Shown here piece after piece: positions 44,335-53,401 of a DNA stretch of 64,000 bases (positions are counted from its first letter, which is position 1; each line of letters begins with the position of its first letter). The notes beneath the pieces are model-generated. The model ran no database searches. It saw only the letters and a program-made list of their open reading frames with translations, and had not been told where the DNA came from. The DNA is from Terasakiella sp033100395 (GTDB lineage Bacteria > Pseudomonadota > Alphaproteobacteria > Rhodospirillales > Terasakiellaceae), in assembly GCF_033100395.1 (NCBI RefSeq), contig NZ_JAWLVJ010000018.1, forward strand, positions 1 through 64,000. Reading direction: 5' to 3'. The position numbers were made by a program, and so were the translations under genes.

Positions 44335-45542
44335 GCTTTTTCTTCTTTCAAATGTTCTGCAATTTGTTCTGCCAGTTTTTTGGCAACGTCTGATTTTGTC
44401 AGTTTTGGCCAGTCCACGCATTGATCATTCGCAATGAAATGAACCGTATTGTCATTGCCGCCAAAGGTCCCGGCGGCGGGTGACACATCATTCGCGATGA
44501 TCCAGTCGCATTGCTTGCGCGCCCGTTTGGCGGTGGCATGCTCTATGACTTTTTCCGTTTCAGCCGCAAAGCCAACCACAAGGGTTGGACGCTGATCTGG
44601 ATGTTGGCTAAGGGTTGCCAGAATGTCCGGGTTTTCTGCCAGTTTCAGATCCGGCATATCGCCAGAACCATCTTTCTTCAGCTTCTGGTCAGCCTCAATA
44701 TCCACGCGCCAGTCCGCAACAGCTGCCGCACAGACAGCAATGTCAACGGGCAGGGCAGTTTCGCAAGCGGCCAGCATGTCACGCGCCGATTCAATATTCA
44801 CCACATTGACCCCATCCGGGTCCGGCTGTTGTGTGGGGCCGGAAACGAGCGTCACATCGGCACCAAGGGCAGCCAGCTGGGCAGCGATGGCATGACCCTG
44901 TTTGCCCGATGATCTGTTTGCGATATAGCGCACTGGATCAATCGGTTCATGGGTCGGCCCACTGGTGACCAGGGCTTTCTTGCCTTTAAGCGGGCCGTCC
45001 TGGTCAAAGAATTTACTGACGGCAGCGACAATGTCCATCGGGTCCGACATACGGCCAAAGCCATATTCCCCACAGGCCATATCGCCTTCATCGGGGCCAA
45101 TCATGGTGACGCCGCGATCTTTCAGCGTTGCCACATTGGCCTGGGTTGCCGGATGGTCCCACATGCGCACATTCATGGCAGGCGCCATCATTACGGGCTT
45201 GTCGGTTGCCAGCAAGGTGGTGGAGGCCAGATCCGTTGCCAGACCATTGGCTGCTTTTGCCATGATATTGGCGGTGGCTGGAGCAACGACCACAAGGTCG
45301 GCACTGCGTGACAGTTGGATATGACCCATTTCAGATTCGTCATCCAGATCGAACAGGTCATCATAGACCTTATCGCCACAGACGGCAGACAGGGCCAACG
45401 GGGTTACAAATTCTGATCCTGATTTGGTCAGAATGCAGCGCACTTCGATGCCGCGTTCGCGCAGGCGTCGCACCAGCTCGGGCGTTTTATAGGCGGCGAT
45501 ACCACCAGTGATGATGAGGAGTATTCTTTTCTTCTTATACAC
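44331..45542 (-). CDS. coaBC: Bifunctional phosphopantothenoylcysteine decarboxylase / phosphopantothenate-cysteine ligase
   Basis: A 403-residue enzyme for two steps of coenzyme A synthesis. The N-terminal flavoprotein CoaC has GGIAAYK, the catalytic His in MGHIQLS-like GHI, and PAMNVRMW; the C-terminal CoaB has VTSGPTHEPIDPVRYIANRSSGKQG and the KLKK motif. Start GTG 45542 (VYKKKRILLIITGG) fits the domain; an ATG at 45581 adds 13 residues and has poorer spacing. It is coupled to dut. The 99-bp gap upstream shows nothing. Confidence 0.94.
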   Translation of the reverse strand: MYKKKRILLIITGGIAAYKTPELVRRLRERGIEVRCILTKSGSEFVTPLALSAVCGDKVYDDLFDLDDESEMGHIQLSRSADLVVVAPATANIMAKAANGLATDLASTTLLATDKPVMMAPAMNVRMWDHPATQANVATLKDRGVTMIGPDEGDMACGEYGFGRMSDPMDIVAAVSKFFDQDGPLKGKKALVTSGPTHEPIDPVRYIANRSSGKQGHAIAAQLAALGADVTLVSGPTQQPDPDGVNVVNIESARDMLAACETALPVDIAVCAAAVADWRVDIEADQKLKKDGSGDMPDLKLAENPDILATLSQHPDQRPTLVVGFAAETEKVIEHATAKRARKQCDWIIANDVSPAAGTFGGNDNTVHFIANDQCVDWPKLTKSDVAKKLAEQIAEHLKEEKA

Positions 45543-45680
45543 GATGGGTTCCAGATCGTAGTACGCATAAAATTTGTACATAACCTACGCATAGCTGTGT
45601 TGCAGTGCAAGCAAATAAGTAGGTTTATTCAATAAAAAAGCCTAAAGCACTGATTTTATTATACGAAGATATATAAGAAA

Positions 45681-46415
45681 TTAGAAATGTGCGGTGAACC
45701 CACCATCAATTGTAAGCACTTGCCCGGTCATATAGCTGGCGGCACTTGATGCCAGGAACACGCAGGCCCCGCCAATTTCTTCTGGTTTGCCCCAGCGTTG
45801 TAAGGACGTGCGTCCTTCCAGAAAGGCTTTGATATCCGGGTTATCGACCATGGCTGCATTGGCTTCGGTCGCGAAATAGCCCGGCGCAATGGCATTTACA
45901 TTGATGCCGCGCGGACCCAGTTCAGCGGCTAATGCGCGCGTCAGTCCGGTCAGCCCAGCCTTGCTTGCCGTATAAATCGCATCACCTGCCCGCGCAATAT
46001 CACCCGCGATAGAGGTGACATTAATAATACGTCCGCCTTTGTTCATTTTATTGACGGCCAGACGGGATAGCTCGAACGGGGCAATCAGGTTACTGGACAG
46101 CAGATTTTCCACGTCCTTGATGGCGAATTCATCAATGGTACGACGATCACGCCCACCAACGTTATTGACCAGAATGTCCAGTTCGCTGATGCCGTTGAAA
46201 ATATCGCCCAGACGATCTGTCTGGCTGACATCAAAGATACGTGGTGTTGCGTTTGGGAGGTTTTTGCAGGCTTTGATGAGCGCAGTTTCATCGCGCCCGT
46301 TGAGATAGACGTGAGCGCCCGCTTCACTTAAAGCCTTTGCCATTTCATAGCCGAGACCACGTGTAGCCCCTGTAACAAGGGCAGTTTTACCGGAGAGATT
46401 GAAAGCCTGGGTCAT
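45681..46415 (-). CDS. Short-chain dehydrogenase, gluconate 5-dehydrogenase-like
   Basis: A 244-residue classical SDR: TGATRGLG (15-22), catalytic Ser135, Tyr148 and Lys152. The N-terminus FNLSGKTALVTGATRGLG and the C-terminus TGQVLTIDGGFTAHF resemble gluconate 5-dehydrogenases and sorbitol-type SDRs, but substrate assignment within this family is weak. The NNAG motif is changed to NNVG at 84-87. It stands alone between coaBC and ubiB. Confidence 0.85.
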   Translation of the reverse strand: MTQAFNLSGKTALVTGATRGLGYEMAKALSEAGAHVYLNGRDETALIKACKNLPNATPRIFDVSQTDRLGDIFNGISELDILVNNVGGRDRRTIDEFAIKDVENLLSSNLIAPFELSRLAVNKMNKGGRIINVTSIAGDIARAGDAIYTASKAGLTGLTRALAAELGPRGINVNAIAPGYFATEANAAMVDNPDIKAFLEGRTSLQRWGKPEEIGGACVFLASSAASYMTGQVLTIDGGFTAHF

Positions 46416-46428
46416 GATCTAACTTCCT

Positions 46429-46488
46429 GTCATTCCTGCGCAGGCAGGAATCTGTTTTCATGAGATCCCTGCCTTCGCAGGGATGACG
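46429..46488. repeat. Paired-hairpin intergenic repeat (REP/BIME-like)
   Basis: GTCATTCCTGC (46429 on) and GCAGGGATGAC (to 46487) frame two hairpins, TTCCTGC/GCAGGAA and CCCTGC/GCAGGG. The element fills the ubiB-SDR gap and ends against the ubiB stop. It is the closest relative of the element at 15434-15518. Confidence 0.65.
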
Positions 46489-46489
46489 T

Positions 46490-48031
46490 TTAGTTTATAT
46501 ATTCAACCACCAAAGCCACGGCCAAACCAGCGGCAATCACCCAGCCGAGCCAGCCAAAGCCTATACGGCCATTGCCATTTCTGCGACCCGTATCCAGTTT
46601 CAGTCCGTTCTTGGAAACATCATCCAGTGTCTCTTCAATATTGGCGATGATGCGGGGCAGGCGCATGACGGTGTCACGTGTTTCTGTGGCTGCTGCTTTA
46701 ACACGTGCCTGTGGACCCAAATTCTCGCGCATCCATTTTTCAATGAAGGGCTCTGCCAGGAACCACATGTTCACATTCGGGTTCAGGTTACGCCCAACCC
46801 CTTCGGCGATCAGCATGGTTTTTTGCAGTTGGATTAGTTGTGGCTGCGTTTCCATGGAGAAATATTCGGTCACTTCGAACAGTTGAGCGAGTAAACGAGC
46901 CATGGAAATTTCATTCTGCGGCAGGCCCATGATCGGTTCTGCAATGGATCGGGCGGCTTGAGTGAACAGTTCCACTGACTGGTTCATGGGGACCCATCCG
47001 GCCTCGAAATGCACATCGGCCACACCTTTGTAATCCCGTGTGATAAAAGCCAGCAGTAATTGGCCCAGATGGCGTTGCGTGGTGTAGTCCAATCGGCCCG
47101 TAATGCCGAAGTCAACAGCCGCCACCCGGCCATCATCCATCACAAACATATTGCCGGGATGCAGGTCTGCGTGGAAGAAACCGTCACGGAAAACCATGTT
47201 GAAAAAGGCGGTGGAGGCATGTTCTAGAATTGTATTCGGGTTATGGCCCGCATCAATCAGTTTTTGTGGTTCATCAACGTTTAGCCCATGGATACGTTCC
47301 AGCACCATGACGCGCTTGGCACAATAAGGCCATTTGACTTCGGGGATGTAGAAATAGTCATCATCCTTGAAGTTTTCGCGCATCTCATCAGCAGCGGCCG
47401 CTTCAAAGCGCAGGTCCATTTCAAAACGAACGGTATCTTCCAGCGTCTTGACCGATTCCACCATTTTCAGGCGTTGCAGATCGGGACGTGCACGTTCCAC
47501 CCATTCTGCAATGGTTTCCATCAGGCGGAAGTCGGCCTTGAAATCGCGGCGGATATTTGGGCGTAGAACTTTGACAGCCACTTCTTCGCCATCCACCGTC
47601 TTGGCAAAATGCACTTGTGCGATGGAGGCCGCGGCGACCGCTTCGTCATCAAATTCAGAAAAGAACTGTTCAATCGGACCGCCCAGGTCTTCTTCAATAA
47701 TGCGGCGCGCTTCACGACCGGAAAATGGTGGCAGGCGATCCTGCAATTCGGTCAGGTCTTCGGCAATTTCTTCGCCCATCACATCAGGTCGGGTGGAAAG
47801 GGCCTGTCCCAGTTTAATCGCTGTGGGACCAAGGTCATGAAGGGCGCGGGCCAGTCGCTGACCCGGGCGCATCTTTTTAACACCGCGCGCACGGCCCACC
47901 GGGATTAATCGGGCCAGAAGTACAATACCGGGGGCAATGCCCATACGTTCAAACATGAACAATACGTCATAGCGCGCAAGTGTAAGTGCCACACTTAACA
48001 GACGTTTCAGGATGGTGAGTGATCGCAACAT
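46490..48031 (-). CDS. ubiB: Ubiquinone biosynthesis regulatory protein kinase UbiB
   Basis: A 513-residue ADCK/UbiB atypical kinase needed for ubiquinone synthesis. It has the family KxGQ motif (IKLGQALSTRPDVM), Ala-rich loop AAASIAQVHFA, catalytic region FHADLHPGNMFV and DFG-like VDFGITGRL, and C-terminal membrane helices (LGWVIAAGLAVALVVEYIN). ATG 48031 shares a base with the ubiE stop (TGATG); ATG 48043 is an alternative. Co-transcribed with ubiE. Confidence 0.95.
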   Translation of the reverse strand: MLRSLTILKRLLSVALTLARYDVLFMFERMGIAPGIVLLARLIPVGRARGVKKMRPGQRLARALHDLGPTAIKLGQALSTRPDVMGEEIAEDLTELQDRLPPFSGREARRIIEEDLGGPIEQFFSEFDDEAVAAASIAQVHFAKTVDGEEVAVKVLRPNIRRDFKADFRLMETIAEWVERARPDLQRLKMVESVKTLEDTVRFEMDLRFEAAAADEMRENFKDDDYFYIPEVKWPYCAKRVMVLERIHGLNVDEPQKLIDAGHNPNTILEHASTAFFNMVFRDGFFHADLHPGNMFVMDDGRVAAVDFGITGRLDYTTQRHLGQLLLAFITRDYKGVADVHFEAGWVPMNQSVELFTQAARSIAEPIMGLPQNEISMARLLAQLFEVTEYFSMETQPQLIQLQKTMLIAEGVGRNLNPNVNMWFLAEPFIEKWMRENLGPQARVKAAATETRDTVMRLPRIIANIEETLDDVSKNGLKLDTGRRNGNGRIGFGWLGWVIAAGLAVALVVEYIN

Positions 48032-48789
48032 CAGATGTTCCATCCTGTATGAATGGCGGCGATCCCCCCTGTGAGGTTGCGGTAGCTTACATTTTCAAAG
48101 CCCGCTTCACGGATCATTTGTGCAAATTTTTCCTGCGGCGGGAATTTGCGGATGCTTTCGGCCAGATACTGGTAAGAATCGCGATCTTTTGCCACAACCG
48201 CCCCAATTTCCGGCAGCAGTTTGAAGGAATAAAGGTCGTAGATTTTATCCAGCACTGGCATCACGACTTCAGAAAATTCCAGACACATAAAACGACCGCC
48301 CGGTTTCAGCGTGCGTTTGGCATCACGAAGGGCAGCTGGGATGTCGGTGACGTTACGGATACAGAAAGCAATGGTGTAGGCATCCATGGTGCCATCGGGA
48401 ACCGGAAGCTTTTCAGCATTCCCGCACAGCCAGCTCAGACCTTGTAAGCGATTGGCGTCAATGGCACGGGCGCGCCCGACTTTTAACATTTCGTGGTTAA
48501 TGTCGGTGACGGTGACATGGCAGTTGCCGCCTTTTTTGGCCACCCGGTCCTGAATGCGAAAAGCGATGTCCCCTGTGCCGCCACCCACATCCAGCGTGTT
48601 CCAGCCGTTTTGCGGGTTCAGCCAATCGACCATCTGATTTTTCCAGAGACGGTGAATGCCTGCACTCATCAGGTCATTCATAATGTCGTAGCTGGAAGCA
48701 ACGCTATCGAAAACGCCGCGAACCATTTTTGCTTTATCGTCTTTTGCAACCGTGCGAAAACCGAAATGTGTCGTATCTTTATCGGACAT
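48031..48789 (-). CDS. ubiE: Ubiquinone/menaquinone biosynthesis C-methyltransferase UbiE
   Basis: A 252-residue SAM-dependent methyltransferase of the quinone pathway. The SAM site is LDVGGGTGDIAFR (about 65-77), with the UbiE signatures YDIMNDLMSAGIHRLWK and the C-terminal NLTGGIAAIHTGW. It is the first gene of ubiE-ubiB and divergent from mutM, a common alphaproteobacterial arrangement. Confidence 0.96.
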   Translation of the reverse strand: MSDKDTTHFGFRTVAKDDKAKMVRGVFDSVASSYDIMNDLMSAGIHRLWKNQMVDWLNPQNGWNTLDVGGGTGDIAFRIQDRVAKKGGNCHVTVTDINHEMLKVGRARAIDANRLQGLSWLCGNAEKLPVPDGTMDAYTIAFCIRNVTDIPAALRDAKRTLKPGGRFMCLEFSEVVMPVLDKIYDLYSFKLLPEIGAVVAKDRDSYQYLAESIRKFPPQEKFAQMIREAGFENVSYRNLTGGIAAIHTGWNI

Positions 48790-48867
48790 GGCCTAAATTC
48801 TTTCTTGTAAGAGTTGCCAGAAAATAGCCTAAGCTGTTTCATTAGGCTAGCCCTAAAGGAGATGAAC

Positions 48868-49695
48868 TTGCCCGAATTGCCCGAAGTCGAAACTGTGCGT
48901 CTTGGATTGCTGCCTGCCCTGAATGGTCAGGTGATTACCGATGTGATTGTGCGCCGTCGTGATCTGCGCACACCCGTTCCCGAAGATTTTGAAGATAGGG
49001 TGATTAATCAGAAGGTTTTGGGCCTTGATCGTCGATCCAAATATGTGCTGGTGCATCTGGAAAGCGGGGAAACCATCATCATCCATCTGGGCATGTCAGG
49101 TCGAATCCGCATTGAAGAGGGTAACCCGCCTGAACCGGACAAGCATGACCATATTGAATTCATTACGCAGAATCGCAAATGTATCCGTTTTGGCGATCCG
49201 CGTCGCTTTGGCTTTGTTGATCTGATCGAACCGGACGGGATCGAGATTTATCCGGCGATTGAAAAGCTGGGACCAGAGCCGTTAAGTGATGATTTTGATG
49301 CGGCCCTCTTAATAAGCAAGCTGAAAAACAAGACCACTTCGATGAAAGCGGCTCTGATGGATCAGCGCATTGTTGCAGGTCTTGGTAATATATATGTCAA
49401 TGAAGCGCTCTATCGCGCAGGTATTTCACCCACCAAAAAAGCAGGCAAATTGACTAGGCCCAAAGCGGCCAAGCTGGTTGAGGTCATCAAAGATGTTTTA
49501 ACCGAAGCCATTGCTGCAGGCGGATCATCATTGAAAGATCATCGCCAGACCGATGGGGAACTTGGGTATTTCCAACATTCTTTCAAAGTCTATGGACGTG
49601 AGGGTGAGCCTTGCACGGCGTGTAATAAAGGCACCATCAAACGCATTGTTCAGCAGGGGCGGTCCACTTTTCACTGTTCTGTTTGCCAACAATAA
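48868..49695 (+). CDS. mutM: Formamidopyrimidine-DNA glycosylase
   Basis: A 275-residue Fpg that removes 8-oxoguanine. The start is placed at TTG 48868: it gives M-PELPEVETVR with the catalytic Pro2 and Glu3 at the processed N-terminus, and AGGAG lies 6 nt upstream (48857-48861). The ATG at 48862 would bury the proline behind two residues. Other marks are LGMSGRI, NIYVNEALYRAGI and the zinc finger CTACNKGTIKR ... CSVCQQ. Confidence 0.95.
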   Translation: MPELPEVETVRLGLLPALNGQVITDVIVRRRDLRTPVPEDFEDRVINQKVLGLDRRSKYVLVHLESGETIIIHLGMSGRIRIEEGNPPEPDKHDHIEFITQNRKCIRFGDPRRFGFVDLIEPDGIEIYPAIEKLGPEPLSDDFDAALLISKLKNKTTSMKAALMDQRIVAGLGNIYVNEALYRAGISPTKKAGKLTRPKAAKLVEVIKDVLTEAIAAGGSSLKDHRQTDGELGYFQHSFKVYGREGEPCTACNKGTIKRIVQQGRSTFHCSVCQQ

Positions 49696-49698
49696 GGT

Positions 49699-50076
49699 AT
49701 GAGCATAGGTATGTTGAACGCTTTACGCATAGGATTGTTGGCGGTCTCTTTGTTGTTTGCCCAAAAGGCAATGGCACAGGATCAGGTCTTTTTATCCGTA
49801 TTGGACGATGTTCCGCTAATGGCTGGGCTGACCGAATCTCCTGATGATTCGGTGCGCTTTGATACGCCGGGCGGGCGCATTGTGGAAGCCTATGCGCTGG
49901 GCGTTGTCACAAAAGCTTCCGTTTTATCTTACTATAAAGACAGCTTACCCTCTTTGGGGTGGAAGCGAACAGCGCATGGCCACTACATGCGTGAGGGTGA
50001 ATATTTAACCGTTTCGGTCAAGATGGAAAATCAGACAGCCATTGTGCATTTTTCATTGTCGCCAAACGCAAACTAA
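49699..50076 (+). CDS. Exported small protein of unknown function
   Basis: A 125-residue protein with a signal peptide (cut likely after AMAQ, about residue 27) and a compact domain ending in beta-rich KMENQTAIVHFSL. A segment SVLSYYKDSLPSLGWKR resembles small exported domains found in other alphaproteobacteria, but no named function is recognised. It starts 3 bp after mutM and may be co-transcribed with it. ATG 49711 is an alternative start. Confidence 0.7.
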   Translation: MSIGMLNALRIGLLAVSLLFAQKAMAQDQVFLSVLDDVPLMAGLTESPDDSVRFDTPGGRIVEAYALGVVTKASVLSYYKDSLPSLGWKRTAHGHYMREGEYLTVSVKMENQTAIVHFSLSPNAN

Positions 50077-50118
50077 ACGTCACAAGAATTCAAACAAGAT
50101 CAGATTAGGATTAGGGAT

Positions 50119-50895
50119 ATGGCATACGAACATATTATCGCTGAAAAACGAGGCCGCGTTGGCCTGATTACGCTCAACCGTCCAAAGGCACTGAACGCTT
50201 TGTGTTCTCCGCTGATTGCGGAACTGGGCGCGGCACTGAGTGAATTTGACAGCGATGATGATATTGGCGCAGTGGTACTGACAGGCAGCGAAAAAGCATT
50301 TGCCGCAGGTGCTGATATCAAGGAAATGGAATCGAAAGATTTCAACGATGTCTATTCCAACGACTTCATCACAGGTGACTGGGAAGTGGCTGCAAACTGC
50401 CGCAAGCCTGTAATCGCTGCTGTGGCTGGCTATGCGCTGGGCGGTGGCTGTGAAATGGCTATGATGTGCGATTTCATCATTGCGGCTGAAAACGCCAAGT
50501 TCGGCCAACCTGAAATCACCATCGGAACCATTCCGGGTGCTGGTGGTACACAACGCCTCACACGTGCGGTAGGAAAGGCCAAGGCCATGGAAATGTGCCT
50601 GACCGGCCGTATCATGGATGCAGAAGAAGCAGAACGTTCCGGTCTGGTGACGCGTATTGTCCCTGTTGAAAAGCTGGTTGAAGATGCGATGGAAACAGCC
50701 GACAAGATCGCTAAATTGTCCATGCCTGTTGTGATGATGGCGAAAGAATCGGTCAATAAAGCGTTTGAAACAACGCTGGCAGAAGGCGTGATGTTTGAAC
50801 GTCGCGTCTTCCATTCCACCTTTGCTTTGGAAGATCGCAAAGAAGGTATGGCCGCTTTTGCAGAAAAACGTTCCCCGAACTTCCTGCATAAGTAA
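50119..50895 (+). CDS. Enoyl-CoA hydratase
   Basis: A 258-residue canonical crotonase that hydrates 2-enoyl-CoA in beta-oxidation. Both catalytic glutamates are present, Glu112 (GGGCEMAMMCD) and Glu132 (FGQPEITIGTIPGAGGT), with the oxyanion-hole loop FAAGADIKEM near 61-70. It lies 42 bp after the exported unknown and upstream of rpsT, a common neighbour set in Rhodospirillales. Confidence 0.95.
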   Translation: MAYEHIIAEKRGRVGLITLNRPKALNALCSPLIAELGAALSEFDSDDDIGAVVLTGSEKAFAAGADIKEMESKDFNDVYSNDFITGDWEVAANCRKPVIAAVAGYALGGGCEMAMMCDFIIAAENAKFGQPEITIGTIPGAGGTQRLTRAVGKAKAMEMCLTGRIMDAEEAERSGLVTRIVPVEKLVEDAMETADKIAKLSMPVVMMAKESVNKAFETTLAEGVMFERRVFHSTFALEDRKEGMAAFAEKRSPNFLHK

Positions 50896-50943
50896 GCTTT
50901 GTGAACCCCGGTGTTTCGGGGGGAACGCTGGAATGTATTGGGT

Positions 50944-50975
50944 AAATCCCCGCGATTGTGGGGATTTGCTTTTTA
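50944..50975 (+). terminator. Terminator of the enoyl-CoA hydratase gene
   Basis: AAATCCCC (50944-50951) pairs with GGGGATTT (50960-50967), followed by GCTTTTT. A second small CCCCG/CGGGG hairpin lies upstream near 50906-50921. Confidence 0.75.
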
Positions 50976-51073
50976 GAGGATTGCAATATTTCTGCAATTC
51001 TTTCTTGACGAGGTTGGGGCGAGCCCTTATAAGCCCCCAACCGATTTAGAAATTAGCTTTTTCAGGAAAACCG

Positions 51074-51337
51074 ATGGCTAACACACAGAACGCAAAAAAA
51101 CGCGACCGTCAAATCCAACGCCGTACTGCTGTAAACACAGCACGTGTTGGTCGTATCCGTACCTTCATCAAAAAAGTTGAAGCTGCGATCGAAGCTGGTG
51201 ATAAAACAGCAGCTGCGGAAGCTTTTAAAGTTGCAATGCCTGCTATGCACGTTGGCGTCTCTCAAGGCGTTGTGCACAAAAACACAGCAGCACGCAAACT
51301 TTCCCGTTTGTCTGCACGCATTAAAGCTCTGGCTTAA
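51074..51337 (+). CDS. rpsT: 30S ribosomal protein S20
   Basis: An 87-residue basic protein of the small ribosomal subunit (MANTQNAKKRDRQIQRR start; KNTAARKLSRLSARIKAL end). GAAAAC-type leader and its own terminator mark it as a monocistronic gene between echA and dnaA. Confidence 0.97.
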   Translation: MANTQNAKKRDRQIQRRTAVNTARVGRIRTFIKKVEAAIEAGDKTAAAEAFKVAMPAMHVGVSQGVVHKNTAARKLSRLSARIKALA

Positions 51338-51370
51338 GCGTCACACGAATTCGGGATTCGAATTTCTGAC

Positions 51371-51405
51371 AAAAGGGTCGCAAGCACTTGTTTTGCGACC
51401 CTTTT
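51371..51405 (+). terminator. Strong terminator of rpsT
   Basis: AAAAGGGTCGCAA (51371-51383) pairs with TTGCGACCCTTTT (51393-51405) in a long near-perfect stem. Confidence 0.88.
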
Positions 51406-51490
51406 GTCGTGTCTGAACCCTAGGGTTTCCCTATGTTCAGGCTATGTTTCGTCAAGGGATTTTTTTACAGTTTTTGTAAATGAACCTGTA

Positions 51491-51769
51491 GACTCTTGGA
51501 CGACACATGGATAAAGTTATCCACAACCTTGATCGGGTCACAAGCGGCCAATTCTTAATGTGTCGCATCTAAAATAAAGACCGGATCTGTCATAAAAATG
51601 CGACTCCTTTTCAAGTCGTTTCTCTTTTGTGGGAAAAGAACTGTTCAAACGGCATTTATGCTGTTTGAAGGGGCGTTTTTTGTGATGACGCAAACGAGAA
51701 ACATATAGGGCACAAGACTGTCGCGGATCATGATCCTTAGGGCGGATGATGAAGCTGTGACAGAGAATC
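51491..51769 (+). promoter_or_regulatory. dnaA upstream region: DnaA boxes, GANTC sites and a hairpin
   Basis: A consensus DnaA box TTATCCACA (51517-51525) and a degenerate inverted one (CATGGATAA, 51506-51514) lie about 270 bp before dnaA. GANTC sites, the target of the alphaproteobacterial CcrM methylase, occur at 51491, 51602 and 51765. An imperfect dyad TTCAAAC-gGCAT-tt-ATGCt-GTTTGAA (51644-51669) is followed by T6 (51676-51681), like an attenuator. A 22-residue frame (51730-51798) overlaps the dnaA start. Confidence 0.6.
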
Positions 51770-51790
51770 GGGTTAGGATTGAAGGAAAGT

Positions 51791-53212
51791 ATGTCTGACG
51801 TAATGAACGCATCTGCCATTGATGGGGATTGGGCACAAGTCTGTTCGCATATGCGCGATGAAATTGGCGATGCCGCTTTTGACAGCTGGTTCAAGCCTAT
51901 GTCCGTTCGTTCCGTTGATGCCGGTGTGGCGACGATTTCTGTACCAACCCGTTTTATGCGCGACTGGGTAGCGAATAACTACCTGGAACAGATCCGTGGT
52001 CTGTGGTGCGCCATCAACAAACAAATCATCAATGTGGAAATCAGCGTCGGCAACGCACATGGCGGCGGGATTCTCTCGCAAGCCAGCTCCAACGCGCAGA
52101 AACAACAGGTAGCGCCGACCGCAGCGCCTGAGGCTGCGCCTGTCGCTCAGGTAAAAGCCCCACAGGTTAATCCGGCAGAACAATTGGGTGCACCGCTTGA
52201 TCCCCGCTATACCTTTGACGGGTTCGTGGTCGGAAAACCCAACGAATTTGCCCATGCGGCTGCCAAGCGTGTCGCCGAAGCAGATGTACCGCCCTTTAAT
52301 CCGCTGTTTATGTACGGGGGCGTCGGTCTTGGTAAAACCCACCTGATGCATGCCATTGCGCATCATATGCGCGAAGTACACCCAAACCGCACAGTGGTTT
52401 ATCTGTCTGCTGAAAAATTCATGTACCGTTTTATCCGCGCCCTGCGCGAACAAAAGACGGTGGATTTTAAAGAGCAGTTCAGAAGCGTTGATATGCTTTT
52501 GATCGATGATGTGCAGTTTATTGCAGGCAAAGATTCCACCCAGGAAGAATTGTTCCATACCTTTAACGCGCTGGTGGATCAGGGCCGTCAGATCGTTCTG
52601 TCTGCCGATAAATCTCCGTCCGATATTGAAGGACTGGAAGACCGTCTGAAATCCCGCTTGAACCACGGGCTGGTGGCCGACCTTCATGCAACAACTTATG
52701 AGCTGCGCCTTGGCATTTTGCTGTCCAAAGCAGAACAGTTGGGTGTGGAGCTGCCAACCAAGGTCACCGAATTCCTCGCACACAAGATTGCGTCCAACGT
52801 TCGGGAGCTGGAGGGTGCATTAAACCGCGTTGTGGCCCACTCACAGTTGGTTGGGCGGCCTATCACGCTGGAAACATCTCAGGAAGTGTTACACGACCTG
52901 CTGCGCGCCAATGATCGTCGTGTGACGATTGAGGAAATCCAGAAAAAAGTTGCCGAACATTTCAATATCCGTGTAGCAGATATGCATTCTGCGCGTCGTG
53001 CACGTTCTGTGGCACGCCCGCGCCAGATCGCCATGTTCCTGTCCAAACAGCTGACCTCTCGCTCTTTGCCGGAGATCGGGCGCAAGTTTGGTGGACGCGA
53101 TCATACAACCGTGATGCACGCGGTTAAAAAGGTCGGTGAATTGACCCTTCACGACCAGGATTTTGCAGAAGATGTTGAGCTTTTGCGCCGCATGCTGGGC
53201 GGTGTGGGCTAA
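51791..53212 (+). CDS. dnaA: Chromosomal replication initiator protein DnaA
   Basis: A 473-residue initiator ATPase. Domain I (about 10-80, FDSWFKPMS) and an Ala/Pro-rich linker are followed by the AAA+ core with Walker A GGVGLGKTHL and Walker B LIDDVQF, then domain IV with the DnaA-box-binding signature GGRDHTTVMHAVKKV. ATG 51791 has AAGGA 5 nt upstream; a TTG at 51779 is less likely. It heads dnaA-dnaN-recF-gyrB. Confidence 0.97.
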   Translation: MSDVMNASAIDGDWAQVCSHMRDEIGDAAFDSWFKPMSVRSVDAGVATISVPTRFMRDWVANNYLEQIRGLWCAINKQIINVEISVGNAHGGGILSQASSNAQKQQVAPTAAPEAAPVAQVKAPQVNPAEQLGAPLDPRYTFDGFVVGKPNEFAHAAAKRVAEADVPPFNPLFMYGGVGLGKTHLMHAIAHHMREVHPNRTVVYLSAEKFMYRFIRALREQKTVDFKEQFRSVDMLLIDDVQFIAGKDSTQEELFHTFNALVDQGRQIVLSADKSPSDIEGLEDRLKSRLNHGLVADLHATTYELRLGILLSKAEQLGVELPTKVTEFLAHKIASNVRELEGALNRVVAHSQLVGRPITLETSQEVLHDLLRANDRRVTIEEIQKKVAEHFNIRVADMHSARRARSVARPRQIAMFLSKQLTSRSLPEIGRKFGGRDHTTVMHAVKKVGELTLHDQDFAEDVELLRRMLGGVG

Positions 53213-53401
53213 GCTTGTAAAAAACCTGCAATTTTTCTCCCTAAAATAGGAAAAAAGCTTCGATTTCTCGCAGGCTTTGTTATAATGGCGAACCGAATTG
53301 GCGGGGCTATTGCTAATGCTTTGTAATTCCTTACGAATTCGGTTTTCTCGGGGTAGGCCAAAAACCATTTTCGAAACCATATTTGAAACGATAAGAACGT
53401 C

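Noticed and set aside
50080..50997. 305-residue minus-strand open frame opposite the enoyl-CoA hydratase gene
   Set aside because: Cysteine- and histidine-rich composition typical of an antisense frame; the plus strand encodes a canonical crotonase.
51406..51790. Chromosomal origin (oriC) upstream of dnaA
   Set aside because: Only one consensus DnaA box and one weak box are present, with no clear AT-rich unwinding array. In many alphaproteobacteria oriC is not next to dnaA, so autoregulation is the safer reading.
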